In this document: positions 15,529-24,339 of the stretch, piece after piece
Layout of the letters: every line of letters starts with the position of its first letter
Position numbering within the stretch: position 1 is the first letter of the stretch
Source of the DNA: Pectinatus sp.
GTDB lineage: Bacteria > Bacillota > Negativicutes > Selenomonadales > Selenomonadaceae
NCBI GenBank assembly: GCA_020025075.1
Contig: JAHHSR010000001.1
Span: forward strand, 1 to 64,000
Direction: 5' to 3'
Length of the DNA: 64,000 nt
The notes under the pieces: model-generated
What the model was told of the DNA's origin: nothing
Database searches by the model: none
The model's input: only the letters and a program-made list of their open reading frames with translations
Position numbers and translations under genes: made by a program

Positions 15529-17007
15529 ATGAATAATAAATTTTCACCGACTCTAAAGCATTTAATTAAATTTTCTGGTACTAAATTAAGTGCATTAGCC
15601 AATTATATAGGATATGATATTTCCTATATAAGTAAATGGTGCAAAGGAACAAATCAGCCTTCGCGCAAAAGAATTTCGCACATCAACAGCCGCATCGCTG
15701 AGTTTATCACAGATGAAATCATCCAGCAGGATACCGTCTACCCTTTTTTATCCGAATTTGAAATCAATCGCACTGAAAAACTGCCAACAGAAACAATTCG
15801 TCCCTTTTTATGCAATGAAATCAATAATATTCTAAATAATGCTTACTTTTCTCAAGAAACACCTGATGAACCAAGTATCAGCACTGATGATGTTACGCGT
15901 GCCATTATTGGCCGAACGCGCATCCATAATTTTTTCGTAAGTGATTTAGTCAGCCTGCTGCAAAACGCTCCTGAGCCAATTAATTTCTTTATCACTGCTG
16001 ACATCTTTACCTTAATAAGGACACATTTTTTTGCCTTCTTGCGAGAAATATCAAAGAAAAAGCAAATTAATATCAACATCGGCTGTGCTAAAAAATCACT
16101 TTCTCTCAATCAGGCCGTTGCCGTTCGCAGCCTCTATAAATTCTTGAATAAATATATCAATATCCGCTTTACTATTTATGACAATACACCTTTTGCCAAT
16201 TCTAATATCATAGTTGCTGAAAATATTTTTTATCTGCAATATTCGCTCAATCAAGACGATTTATTCGATATTTCCACGTTTTCTACTGATAAGCAAAATG
16301 TCGCCGACGTCTTTCGCCGCACATGGAACAAATTCATGAACAGCAATATTTTTCTCGAGGCAAAAACAGATTTGGAAATCATAAAATTTCGCGCATTCTT
16401 CTATCTTAGCGAAGAACTTATTCTCTTTTGTGCCAAGGGATTTGAATTTTTCCTACCCGAAAAGGCTTTTCAAAAACTCCTCGCCAATGCCGACCCGCAA
16501 TTTTACCCACGCGATATCCTTCAAACTGTCAAAAACTTACAGATAACTTGGGAAGAGCAATTTATTAAATCACATATGGTCTTTATCCTGCCCGAGGCCA
16601 ATATAATGAATTATATTGAAAATGGTCGCTTAACCTATGGAGAAATAAATTATTGTACAACTGCCGAAGAAAGAGAGGAACAGTTAAAAATTCTCCTAGC
16701 TGCAATGGAGCACAATCCCAATATAGAACTCAATCTTCTTGCGCAACATCAGCTGCAAAACAGGGATGATTACTACAAACTTTCATATTATAGCAACAAT
16801 AAAACTGCTTATCTGAAAAAAGATAAGGATTTTTTAAATGATGATGATAAGAATATTTATTTACTCAAAGACCCTCTTTTCATTCAGGCTTTTGACAATT
16901 ATTTTTATGAGCTTACCGCCACTTCTCTTTGCAAAAAAATCAGCTGTAAAGAGCTTGCTAAACTCTATGAAATAAATAAGCCGCTTTTATATCGCCTTTT
17001 CAAATAA
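15529..17007 (+). CDS. Putative regulator with HTH-like ends, family unknown
   Basis: A 492-residue cytoplasmic protein. Residues about 12-60 form an XRE-like helix-turn-helix (SGTKLSALANYIGYDISYIS, then WCKGTNQPSRKR). The last 30 residues (SCKELAKLYEINKPLLYRLFK) look like another recognition helix pair. The 380 residues between are rich in Phe, Ile and Asn and resemble no sensor domain I know; segments such as EPINFFITADIFTLIRTHFF and NIYLLKDPLFIQAF may be conserved. A GAGGT SD precedes the ATG. It is divergent from the lactate operon and could be its regulator, which is inference from position only. Codon use is more AT-rich than in its neighbours. Confidence 0.7.
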   Translation: MNNKFSPTLKHLIKFSGTKLSALANYIGYDISYISKWCKGTNQPSRKRISHINSRIAEFITDEIIQQDTVYPFLSEFEINRTEKLPTETIRPFLCNEINNILNNAYFSQETPDEPSISTDDVTRAIIGRTRIHNFFVSDLVSLLQNAPEPINFFITADIFTLIRTHFFAFLREISKKKQININIGCAKKSLSLNQAVAVRSLYKFLNKYINIRFTIYDNTPFANSNIIVAENIFYLQYSLNQDDLFDISTFSTDKQNVADVFRRTWNKFMNSNIFLEAKTDLEIIKFRAFFYLSEELILFCAKGFEFFLPEKAFQKLLANADPQFYPRDILQTVKNLQITWEEQFIKSHMVFILPEANIMNYIENGRLTYGEINYCTTAEEREEQLKILLAAMEHNPNIELNLLAQHQLQNRDDYYKLSYYSNNKTAYLKKDKDFLNDDDKNIYLLKDPLFIQAFDNYFYELTATSLCKKISCKELAKLYEINKPLLYRLFK

Positions 17008-17038
17008 ATAACCGCTGCCTTTGGCAGCGGTTATTTTT
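17007..17038. terminator. Bidirectional intrinsic terminator
   Basis: ATAACCGCTGCC (17008-17019) pairs perfectly with GGCAGCGGTTAT (17023-17034), flanked by A and T runs. It lies between the convergent regulator and GerMN lipoprotein genes and overlaps both stop codons. Confidence 0.9.
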
Positions 17039-17609
17039 ACATTATGTTGGTTATTTTCTTGACGGGTTCTGTTAAATCATAATCACCCAAGGTTTCCAGC
17101 CTTTTTCCTTCTACATAAAAACGAACAGCTGAAATTTCTTTAAACTGCGTCATTGTATCGACAATTGACCCAATGAGCATGATGGAATTTGCTCCACCGC
17201 CACCAAAGTTTTTAACGAATGCCTGGTTAAAATCAATATTTAAAACTTTATCTTTGCCAAGCTTTGCCGAGAGTATTTGCGTCCCCTTAGGCATAATTTT
17301 GATGCCTTTATCTTTTGCCGGTGGCTGCAAAAGAGCCTTGAGTGTATTTTCATAGAACGTATCCTTATTTTTAGAAACCTCTATCATTTTTTCCGAAGCG
17401 ATGAGTTTTTTGCCCATCTTATCGGGATAATATAAAATGACTTTTGTCATTTGGGCTTTTGCCTGCTTGGTATCTGGGCTAAAAACAGAGGCAGCAGCAG
17501 TTCCTACATCCTGCTTTGGTATCTCAGCAGCTTTTTGGCTTGAGCAGCCAGCCAGAGCAACAAGCAAGACAAACATCAGCAGGCTCCCTAAAATGCGCAT
17601 TTTTTTCAT
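17037..17609 (-). CDS. GerMN-domain lipoprotein
   Basis: A 190-residue lipoprotein. The N-terminal signal ends in a lipobox (LVALAGC, Cys about residue 22), followed by a linker and one GerMN domain (about 55-185) with LYYPDK, ENTLKALLQPP and the VLNIDFNQAFVKNF segment. GerMN proteins occur in spore germination and in cell-envelope roles; the co-transcribed amidase argues for peptidoglycan remodelling here. The ATG overlaps the stop of the amidase gene (ATGA), and a strong SD (AGGGGGGA) lies inside that gene. Confidence 0.88.
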   Translation of the reverse strand: MKKMRILGSLLMFVLLVALAGCSSQKAAEIPKQDVGTAAASVFSPDTKQAKAQMTKVILYYPDKMGKKLIASEKMIEVSKNKDTFYENTLKALLQPPAKDKGIKIMPKGTQILSAKLGKDKVLNIDFNQAFVKNFGGGGANSIMLIGSIVDTMTQFKEISAVRFYVEGKRLETLGDYDLTEPVKKITNIM

Positions 17610-18670
17610 TTTTCATTCCCCCCTAATTCTCGAAAATATTCATTAATTCCCTTACCAATCCCTATGGCCATCTTTTTTTGCATGGCTGGGTCATCCAGCA
17701 GGCGTTCTTCACGAGGGTTAGAAATGAAGGCAAGCTCTGTCAAAATAGCTGGCATCGAGGTATGCTTTAAGACATAGAAATTAGCCGTAGAAATACCCCG
17801 ATTATAAAGGCCGTTCGCCGCAACTAAATTATCCTGCACATCTTGTGCCAAAAGCTTGCTCTTAGATGAGCCGGCACAATAATACGTTTCCGTGCCATTA
17901 GCACTAGGGCTAGTAAATGAATTGGCATGAATGCAGACAAATATATCTGTTCCCGGCAAATTTTCAGCAACATCCACACGCGCTTGCAGCTCATCGCGAG
18001 CCGAATCATTCGGCGCAAAAACATCCTTATCAATCATGCGCGTCATCTTAACCGTGGCGCCATTATCAATAAGCAGATTATAAAGCTTTTTAGAAACCGC
18101 TAAGGTAACGGTCTTTTCCATAATATGGTCCGGGCCAATAGCACCCGAATCGCTGCCGCCGTGGCCAGGGTCGATGACGATTATTTTTCCTTTTACATAC
18201 GGAAGGGGAATAGAAACGTCAGCTGGCAATTGCTTTTCCCGCAATTTTATTATGAGAAGGTATTTGCCATCTGCATGGCGCTGCTCATTTTTAATGAGTT
18301 TCTTGTCGTAGTAATAATAACCAGCCTTTTTTTGCAGATTAATAATCACCTGCGTATTATGATCCATCTTTTTAAAAAGAACATTATGTACGAAACGATT
18401 ATTAATGGTCATCTGTGAAAAATCATCTTCATCAAAATGCGTGCGTGGCAAATTTAAGACCAAGCGATTTACATCATTTTGATCTACAGACAACAACGTA
18501 TCGGAAGCGGGTTTTTTATTTAAGGCGATGATAATTTCCATCTGAACTTGTCCATCGCTTAATTGATTGACGCCATATACAAATCCCTTTACTGACGCAG
18601 AGGAAGCAAAGCACAGGCTCTGCATAGCTGCCAACAAAAGAAAACATAACCCAAATACTAACTTTTTCAA
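17606..18670 (-). CDS. N-acetylmuramoyl-L-alanine amidase, AMIN + Amidase_3
   Basis: A 354-residue exported peptidoglycan hydrolase. A signal peptide (cleavage near FA-SS, residue 23) is followed by an AMIN domain (about 28-130), which targets septal or cell-wall sites, and a zinc amidase domain (about 162-345). Zinc-ligand and catalytic segments are visible: IDPGHGGSDSGA, an EKT metal-binding Glu, FVCIHANSF and ILTELAFISNP with the catalytic Glu. It cleaves the bond between MurNAc and the stem peptide during daughter-cell separation. Forms an operon with the GerMN lipoprotein by 4-base overlap. Confidence 0.93.
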   Translation of the reverse strand: MKKLVFGLCFLLLAAMQSLCFASSASVKGFVYGVNQLSDGQVQMEIIIALNKKPASDTLLSVDQNDVNRLVLNLPRTHFDEDDFSQMTINNRFVHNVLFKKMDHNTQVIINLQKKAGYYYYDKKLIKNEQRHADGKYLLIIKLREKQLPADVSIPLPYVKGKIIVIDPGHGGSDSGAIGPDHIMEKTVTLAVSKKLYNLLIDNGATVKMTRMIDKDVFAPNDSARDELQARVDVAENLPGTDIFVCIHANSFTSPSANGTETYYCAGSSKSKLLAQDVQDNLVAANGLYNRGISTANFYVLKHTSMPAILTELAFISNPREERLLDDPAMQKKMAIGIGKGINEYFRELGGNEK

Positions 18671-18734
18671 AATCTAGCCTAACCTTTCATCCTGCATTAT
18701 CGCCTTATCGACGAAAAACTGACCTTCGAGAATA

Positions 18735-19115
18735 TTAAACGTGAATTAATCCCATGCTTATTTCAAGAGCTTTGTCAACACGCTTCATGATATCCTTATT
18801 GAGAGTTGTAATCTTATTGCGCAGACGTTTTTTATCAATGGTTCGCAGCTGCTCCAACAAGACGACGGAATCGCGCTCCATATTGCACTCTTTCGCCTTG
18901 AGCTCGATATGCGTAGGCAGCTTTCCCTTAGTAATTTGGGCTGTTATTGCCGCAACAATAATCGTTGGGCTATAGCGGTTGCCAATATCATTTTGCAAAA
19001 TCAAAACAGGGCGTGACCCTCCCTGCTCTGAACCAATTACGGGACTCAAATTGGCATAAAAGATATCGCCTCGTTTTACGACAAAGCTATTTTCACTTTT
19101 TTGATGTTCCTCCAT
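18735..19115 (-). CDS. ndoA: MazF/EndoA-type endoribonuclease toxin
   Basis: A 126-residue MazF-family toxin with the family hallmarks VVKRGDIFYANLSPVIGSEQ (conserved GDI...L and GSEQGG loop), RPVLILQND and the Thr-containing AAITAQ strand. It cuts single-stranded mRNA at short motifs when freed from its antitoxin. The first 12 residues before VVKRGD overlap the antitoxin gene by 23 bp; a later start cannot be ruled out. The EndoAI-EndoA pair is a common chromosomal stress module in Firmicutes. Confidence 0.92.
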   Translation of the reverse strand: MEEHQKSENSFVVKRGDIFYANLSPVIGSEQGGSRPVLILQNDIGNRYSPTIIVAAITAQITKGKLPTHIELKAKECNMERDSVVLLEQLRTIDKKRLRNKITTLNKDIMKRVDKALEISMGLIHV

Positions 19116-19374
19116 GTAAACCTTCTTCCGCTAAAGTTACATTAAGTGTCCCCATTTCTTCATAGCCTTTTTTCATCTCTTCGACCAAGCGTCTGTGCTC
19201 GAAGTAGTCTAAGTAGAGCATTATTGCCTGATAAAAAATCTCATCATTGCTCGTCTTTTCCTTATGAACAAGAAGCTCCAGCCTATCTGCTACTTCCTCT
19301 GGCAAATTGATGATTATGCGTCTAGCACTAGACAAATTATTTTTGCTGCTCAAAATATGGTCAAGCATACCCAC
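19093..19374 (-). CDS. ndoAI: EndoAI-type ribbon-helix-helix antitoxin
   Basis: A 93-residue CopG/MetJ-like protein: residues about 17-55 form the ribbon-helix-helix (ARRIIINLPEEVADRLELL), and the acidic C-terminal half should bind and block the toxin. It is the first gene of the pair and probably autorepresses it. Start choice is uncertain between the first Met and Met3; GAGGTGGGT just upstream is a good SD for the ATG two codons in. Confidence 0.88.
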   Translation of the reverse strand: MGMLDHILSSKNNLSSARRIIINLPEEVADRLELLVHKEKTSNDEIFYQAIMLYLDYFEHRRLVEEMKKGYEEMGTLNVTLAEEGLHGGTSKK

Positions 19375-19606
19375 CTCAAAAATTTTTCATAAAACCTCAC
19401 ATAATCCAACTACTGCGGTTAAAATGAGCCTAAAGGCTTGTATTCTGAAGTTAGCCGCCGTATTCTTGCACTTTTCCTGACGGCTTTTGGATATTTGACG
19501 AACAGCTCTCCTTCCTTCTATTTTATTTTTTCAAGCTCTCATATTTCCTTGAAAGGCTTTCCTTTTTGATTTCGTCTATTAGACTACCCTATGGCTGCAA
19601 AATAAA
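19375..19606 (-). other. Intergenic gap upstream of antitoxin gene
   Basis: A 232-bp gap. On the minus strand it has an SD-like AAGGAAGGAG near 19505 followed by an open frame of about 28 codons but no start codon. No clear terminator or promoter is visible. In many Firmicutes alanine racemase (alr) sits here between the NAD(P)HX repair gene and EndoAI; nothing of it remains. Confidence 0.35.
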
Positions 19607-21154
19607 TTAGTGCCCCTCGATAAATTGACGCGCCGCAGGCAAAGACTCTACTAAATCACCAGCTATAAGTCCCGCCATGCCTTTTTGTGCCGCAATATCG
19701 CCAGCTTTGCCGTGCAAATAAACGCCTACGCTCGCAGCAATTTCAGGTTTAGAGCATTCCATGCGCACGCCGCAAATTGTACCAGCTAAGACATCGCCGC
19801 TGCCAGCAGTAGCCATTCCAGCATTGCCAACACTCGTCAAATGCAGTTTGCCATCAGGATAAGCGACAATAGTGCGCTCGCTTTTGGCGACAATGATAGC
19901 ATTAAACTCTTGCGCCGCTTGCCGCACCAAATTCCACAAGTCGGCCTTTAAATCCTTCACTTTAGTCCCCAAAAGAGCCGACAACTCGCCAAGATGTGGC
20001 GTCAAAATTGGCACCTGAGCCAATTTTTTCAACTCAGCCCCGTGCTTAGCAAAAGCGTAAATGGCATCAGCATCAATGAGCAGCGGTTTTTTTGTCTTTT
20101 GCGCCAAATCTCGGACAAAATTCATAACCGCCTCGCCACGGCCTAGCCCAGGGCCAATTAAAATTACATCATAGCTTTCTTCGCGCGGCAAAAGATATTC
20201 TATCGCCTTGGTGCCCAATGTACCATCATCTTCTAATGGCAAAGGACGCACCATAATCTCTGTCAATTTAGGTGCCAAAAGAGCATATATATCTTCTGGC
20301 ACTGCCAACGTTACTATGCCTGCACCAGCGCGCAATGCCGCCTTAGAGCAAAGTTCTGCCGCCCCTAGATATCCCGTCGAGCCTGCAATGGCCAAAATGC
20401 GACCACAACTGCCTTTATAGGTCGTAATAGGCCTTGGCAAAAGATTATTCTGCACGAGAGCTTCGTCAATAAGCTCACACTTTAAGCGTTCGTTTGCCAA
20501 TAGGGCACGAGGTATGCCAATATTTTTGACAACAACGCGCCCGGCATGCTCGCAGCCTGGATAAAGGTAGAGACCCGGCTTAGGCAAACTAAAAGTAACT
20601 GTCGTATCTGCCTTTATGCCAAGCTCTGTGCGGCCCGTATCTGCCTCTACGCCACTTGGCACGTCAATGGAAAGTGTCTTTTTGCCGCTTTGATTGATAG
20701 CCTTTATTATCTGCTGCAAATCATCGCGCAATGGTGCCATAAAACCAGTGCCCATAAGCGCATCGACAACTAAATCCGTAAATCTCAAATAGACTTTAAA
20801 GCGATTCCAATCGCCTTCTGATTTAATATCAAAAACGCGCAACTTCATGGCATGCAAAATATCATAATTAATCTGCGCCGAATTTTTTAGATGTGCCTTA
20901 TCACCACTGACAAATACGGTTACGCTATAACCGGCATTGGCGAGATGGCGTGCGGCAACAAAACCGTCGCCGCCATTATTGCCCGTCGATGCGACCACGA
21001 GGACTTTTTTGCTGCCACTTTGTTGTAAGAGTGAGGCAGCCACCTCAGCCGTTGCGCAACCAGCATTTTCCATCAGCACTAATTCTGATATGCCATACTC
21101 TTCGGCACAGCGCAAATCTATATTATGCATTTCTTTGGACATAGCGATATGCAA
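19607..21154 (-). CDS. nnrD: Bifunctional NAD(P)HX epimerase/dehydratase
   Basis: A 515-residue two-domain repair enzyme. The N-terminal epimerase (NnrE/YjeF-N, about 1-210; STGNNGGDGFVAARHL and the DALMGTG motif) interconverts hydrated NAD(P)H epimers. The C-terminal ATP/ADP-dependent dehydratase (NnrD, about 225-505; GSTGYLGAAELCSKAALRAG, LIDADA, LTPHLGE and GNAGMATAGSGDVLAG) restores NAD(P)H. The ORF opens at GTG 21163, but TTG 21154 lies at good distance from GGTGG and gives the usual N-terminus (HIAMSKEMHNID). It follows motB closely. Confidence 0.93.
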   Translation of the reverse strand: MHIAMSKEMHNIDLRCAEEYGISELVLMENAGCATAEVAASLLQQSGSKKVLVVASTGNNGGDGFVAARHLANAGYSVTVFVSGDKAHLKNSAQINYDILHAMKLRVFDIKSEGDWNRFKVYLRFTDLVVDALMGTGFMAPLRDDLQQIIKAINQSGKKTLSIDVPSGVEADTGRTELGIKADTTVTFSLPKPGLYLYPGCEHAGRVVVKNIGIPRALLANERLKCELIDEALVQNNLLPRPITTYKGSCGRILAIAGSTGYLGAAELCSKAALRAGAGIVTLAVPEDIYALLAPKLTEIMVRPLPLEDDGTLGTKAIEYLLPREESYDVILIGPGLGRGEAVMNFVRDLAQKTKKPLLIDADAIYAFAKHGAELKKLAQVPILTPHLGELSALLGTKVKDLKADLWNLVRQAAQEFNAIIVAKSERTIVAYPDGKLHLTSVGNAGMATAGSGDVLAGTICGVRMECSKPEIAASVGVYLHGKAGDIAAQKGMAGLIAGDLVESLPAARQFIEGH

Positions 21155-21171
21155 GCTGTCCACCTACCTTC

Positions 21172-21954
21172 TTAATTTATTACTTGCATCTTAGCCGGTG
21201 GCGCATATGAACGGACGAGAAGCACATCAACGCGTCTATTTTCAGCTCGATTTGCTGGTGTATCATTGGGAACGAGAGGATGATACTCGCTGCATCCTTC
21301 CACCTTAAAGCGCGCCGGATTCAGTTTGGGATTTTCATTCAAGACAGCTTGCAGAAAATTTAAAGCGCGCTGCGTACTGAGTTGCCAGTTAGAGCTAAAT
21401 TGCGCATTATGAATGGGGACATTATCTGTATGCCCTGAAATAATTACGTTTTCCTTCACTGTCGATAAAAGATGTGCTACAATAGCGCATACTTCCGCAG
21501 ATTTGGGGCTTAGCTGGGCGCTGCCAGAAGCAAATAGTGCTTTTTCACCAATGTGAACAACAAGCCCTTCTTCCGTCAGTTGCGTATGTATTTCATTTTG
21601 CAAGTTATTCTGCTTAATGTATTGATTGACTTTTTCCATGGCTTTCGTCAACTGCTGGTTTTCAGCCATATAATTTGACATATTGTTGGTCCTTGGCTGC
21701 GGCTGTTCATTGGTCGAAATATTATTTGAACGCCCCGAGTTTGGCCCCATATTACTGAAAAACGATATGCCACCGCTGTTGAAGCCGCGCCTAAAATTGG
21801 CAACTTCTTCTTGCGTCTGCTTATGGGAAGCATTGATTGCAAACAAGACGATAAACAAAGCGAGAAGAAGTGTCAAAAGGTCAGAATATGGCAACAGCCA
21901 CATTTCGCCGCCTTGTTCTTCTGCCGGTTTGGAGAATTTTTTCTTTCTCGCCAT
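21172..21954 (-). CDS. motB: Flagellar motor stator protein MotB
   Basis: A 260-residue stator subunit: short cytoplasmic basic N-terminus, one transmembrane helix (about 20-42) with the essential proton-carrying Asp25 in LLPYSDLLTLLL, a Gln/Asn-rich linker and a C-terminal OmpA/MotB peptidoglycan-binding domain (about 125-250; ISGHTDNVPI and STQRALNFL). It anchors the MotAB complex to peptidoglycan. It lies two bases after motA. Flagellar structural genes are not in this window. Confidence 0.95.
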   Translation of the reverse strand: MARKKKFSKPAEEQGGEMWLLPYSDLLTLLLALFIVLFAINASHKQTQEEVANFRRGFNSGGISFFSNMGPNSGRSNNISTNEQPQPRTNNMSNYMAENQQLTKAMEKVNQYIKQNNLQNEIHTQLTEEGLVVHIGEKALFASGSAQLSPKSAEVCAIVAHLLSTVKENVIISGHTDNVPIHNAQFSSNWQLSTQRALNFLQAVLNENPKLNPARFKVEGCSEYHPLVPNDTPANRAENRRVDVLLVRSYAPPAKMQVIN

Positions 21955-21956
21955 TT

Positions 21957-22742
21957 TTATTCACCTGCTTTATCGGTCTTTATTTTGTCACGCTCAGATT
22001 GAGGAATAAAAATCATTAACTTAGCTTCTATTGCCGTCGGTGAATCACCCGCCTGCAATGATAAGATACCTTCAATAATCATTCTCTTTTCCGAAACTTC
22101 CATTTGAGACATTACTTTTAGTTTGTTAGCAATTGGGAACCAGAGCACGTACCCTGTAAAAATCCCCATCAAAGTAGCAACAAATGCTGAAGAAATAGCT
22201 TCCCCTAATTTACCAATATCAGACAAGTTACCTAAAGCGGCAATCAGCCCGATAACGGCGCCCATAACGCCCAGCGTCGGCGCATATGTACCTGCTTGAA
22301 TAAAAATAGAAGCGCATTCTGTATGCCTTTGCTCCATAATCTGCAGCTCTGCTTCCATGACATCACCAACAAATTCAGGATCCATGCCATCAATGACCAT
22401 GCCGAGACCAGAGCGGAAAAAGGGGTCTTCAATTTCATTGACCTTGTTTTCCAAAGCCAAAATCCCTTCGCGACGAGCGATCTGAGATAGTTCGATAAAA
22501 AGTGCCAAAAGTTTATCTTTCGGCGCATTATCCGGCGCATGCAAAATCTTTTTAATCAATTTAGGGAAAGTTTTCATTTGCGTAAGCGTAAAACCTGTAA
22601 ACAGGCAGGAAAATGTACCGCCTAAAATGATTAAGTACGCTTCTGGGCTTAGCAAGATAGCGGGATTAGCGCCTTTAGACATATACCCTAAAGCGATTGC
22701 AACCACGCCTGCCACCAGGCCAATAATAGTAGATTTTTCCAA
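21957..22742 (-). CDS. motA: Flagellar motor stator protein MotA
   Basis: A 261-residue inner-membrane protein with four hydrophobic helices (about 5-22, 32-50, 150-172 and 185-205) and a large cytoplasmic loop carrying charged residues (ARREGILALEN, DPFFRSGLGMVIDG) that contact the rotor. It forms the ion channel with MotB. The start is TTG 22742 with a perfect AAGGAGG SD. Confidence 0.95.
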   Translation of the reverse strand: MEKSTIIGLVAGVVAIALGYMSKGANPAILLSPEAYLIILGGTFSCLFTGFTLTQMKTFPKLIKKILHAPDNAPKDKLLALFIELSQIARREGILALENKVNEIEDPFFRSGLGMVIDGMDPEFVGDVMEAELQIMEQRHTECASIFIQAGTYAPTLGVMGAVIGLIAALGNLSDIGKLGEAISSAFVATLMGIFTGYVLWFPIANKLKVMSQMEVSEKRMIIEGILSLQAGDSPTAIEAKLMIFIPQSERDKIKTDKAGE

Positions 22743-23008
22743 ATCCTATTCCTCCTTGGACAAAGTTCCTCTTTTTATTCTTGGCATTCATAGGAAAAAG
22801 CTTCGCCTTTTAACCAGTGAAGCCGAATACTATTTAAAAGCGACTCCTAAAAAATACAAGGAACATCTCCTTGATGACTAAAAGTGGGCTCAATATCTTA
22901 TATTATTCCATAAAAAGGATTAAAAATCCTATAAGAAATTTTAAAATCTGTCGCTTTTCTTAAAATGCAGCAAATTCATAGGCCAATCAGACTAAAAAGA
23001 TACTAAAT
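22743..23008. other. Intergenic gap upstream of motA
   Basis: AT-rich and largely featureless. It must hold the motA promoter (minus strand); I found no convincing sigma-28 element (TAAA-N15-GCCGATAA type). A short plus-strand open frame ending near 22881 has no SD and is not called. Confidence 0.4.
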
Positions 23009-23043
23009 AGTAAAAACGGCGAAGTCTCGCTTCGCCGTTTTTA
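23009..23043 (-). terminator. Intrinsic terminator of fabK unit
   Basis: AAAAACGGCGAAG (23012-23024) and CTTCGCCGTTTTT (23030-23042) form a perfect stem with a TCTCG loop and T tail on the minus strand, 15 bp after the fabK stop. Confidence 0.9.
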
Positions 23044-23058
23044 CCTAAAAAGATTTTT

Positions 23059-23997
23059 TCAAAGCTTTATCGCAGCGGCGTTGGCCAAAGTTTCACGCGC
23101 CTCTTTCATAATGCGTTCAATAATGACTTGAGCGGGTTCAATCTTTTCCAGCGGTATCAGCGTTTCGCCGGCCTGCATCATGCCATTTTCAGTATCGCCT
23201 TCAACGGCTGCCAGACGATTGGTACCTACGGTCATCTTCCTCAATTCATCCTTAGGTACGGTGCCGCTGTTTTCCTTTTCGACAAATTCCAAGGAAAATT
23301 TATTCTTTATGCCACGCACAGCACCGCCGAGCGTATATCCTGTCACAATCGTATCTGTATCAACAGCTTCGATGAGCTTTTGCTTGACATTGTCATGCAA
23401 TTTACATTCGCTGGCTAACAAGAAGCGTGTACCCATCTGAATACCAGCCCCACCCATCAAAAGTGCACAAGCCAAGCCACGGCCATCAGCAATACCGCCA
23501 GCAACAACTACTGGTACTTCAACACGAGGAATTACCTGTTCCATGAGGGACATGGTCGTCTGAATGCCGATATGGCCGCCACCTTCCATGCCTTCTGCTA
23601 CGATAGCATCTGCACCTGCTTCTGCAACGCGCTTAGCCAATTTAACATTAGGAATAACGGGAATAACCTTAATGCCAGCCTGATGAAGCTTATCAAAGTA
23701 AGGAACGGGATTTCCTGCGCCAAGCGTTACAAAAGCTGGTTTTTCTTCGCAGATAAGGTCAATAATTTCATCCTTATTGCAATCCATGAGCATAACGTTG
23801 ACACCAAAAGGCTTATCCGTAAGGCGCTTAGCCTTTTGTATCTGTTCTCTGATGAAATCAAGGTCGCGGCCGCCACTTGATATGATGCCAGCTCCGCCTG
23901 CATTTGACACGGCACTTGCCAATTCAGCTTCGGATACCCATGCCATACCGCCTTGAATAATTGGATATTTGATATTTAAGACATCTGTGAGCATCAT
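23059..23997 (-). CDS. fabK: Enoyl-ACP reductase II FabK
   Basis: A 312-residue FMN-dependent TIM-barrel enzyme that reduces enoyl-ACP with NAD(P)H in the last step of fatty-acid elongation. Family features: IKYPIIQGGMAWVS at the N-terminus, GKPFGVN-like DKPFGVNVML, AEGMEGGGHIG with the catalytic His region near 145, VVVAGGIADGRG and MGTRFL for flavin phosphate binding. Nitronate monooxygenase is a related alternative, but the overall pattern is FabK. The ORF opens at TTG 24021; ATG 23997 follows GAGGAGAG at suitable spacing. No other fatty-acid genes adjoin it. Confidence 0.9.
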   Translation of the reverse strand: MMLTDVLNIKYPIIQGGMAWVSEAELASAVSNAGGAGIISSGGRDLDFIREQIQKAKRLTDKPFGVNVMLMDCNKDEIIDLICEEKPAFVTLGAGNPVPYFDKLHQAGIKVIPVIPNVKLAKRVAEAGADAIVAEGMEGGGHIGIQTTMSLMEQVIPRVEVPVVVAGGIADGRGLACALLMGGAGIQMGTRFLLASECKLHDNVKQKLIEAVDTDTIVTGYTLGGAVRGIKNKFSLEFVEKENSGTVPKDELRKMTVGTNRLAAVEGDTENGMMQAGETLIPLEKIEPAQVIIERIMKEARETLANAAAIKL

Positions 23998-24017
23998 CAA
24001 AACATCTCTCCTCTTTA

Positions 24018-24335
24018 TCAATTATCGACCCCTTCCAATTTGGAAAGGGGGATTATCATTTGTAAGGACTGCAAAATATTTCTTGTGCCTTGTCGCCCTC
24101 TTGCACAAAATACAAGTTTCTCAGCCCGTGATAACTTCTTTAATTCGGCCTCGCGTGAAAGCGCCGCTCCTTTAGAGGGCAAAAGTTCACAATAGGCGAG
24201 CAAAACAGGTCGCCTGCAGCGCGTATATTTAGCACCATGCCCGTTATTATGAGCGACAAAGCGCCTCTTCAAGTCACTTGTCCAGCCCGTATAAAGCGTA
24301 CCATCTGCACAGTGCAAAATATAGACAAAATTCAT
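24018..24335 (-). CDS. GIY-YIG domain protein, YhbQ-like
   Basis: A 105-residue protein with a GIY-YIG nuclease fold at residues about 1-80: YVYIL-type start FVYILHCADGTLYTGWT, RRFVAHNNGHGAKYTR and the conserved Arg and Glu (REAELKKLSRAEK). Family members (UPF0213) are small single-domain proteins; nuclease activity is shown for only a few. The ATG at 24335 follows the cyclophilin stop by four bases and lacks a clear SD, so translation is likely coupled. The last 20 residues are a non-conserved tail. Confidence 0.85.
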   Translation of the reverse strand: MNFVYILHCADGTLYTGWTSDLKRRFVAHNNGHGAKYTRCRRPVLLAYCELLPSKGAALSREAELKKLSRAEKLVFCARGRQGTRNILQSLQMIIPLSKLEGVDN

Positions 24336-24339
24336 TGCT

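Noticed and set aside
19420..19510. 28-codon minus-strand frame behind AAGGAAGGAG in the gap before EndoAI
   Set aside because: No ATG, GTG or TTG at workable distance from the SD; only faint likeness to the repeat of the 71-residue protein.
22788..22881. Short plus-strand open frame upstream of motA with a protein-like, Lys-rich end
   Set aside because: No SD (CCTCC here is the reverse complement of the motA SD) and no clear start codon.
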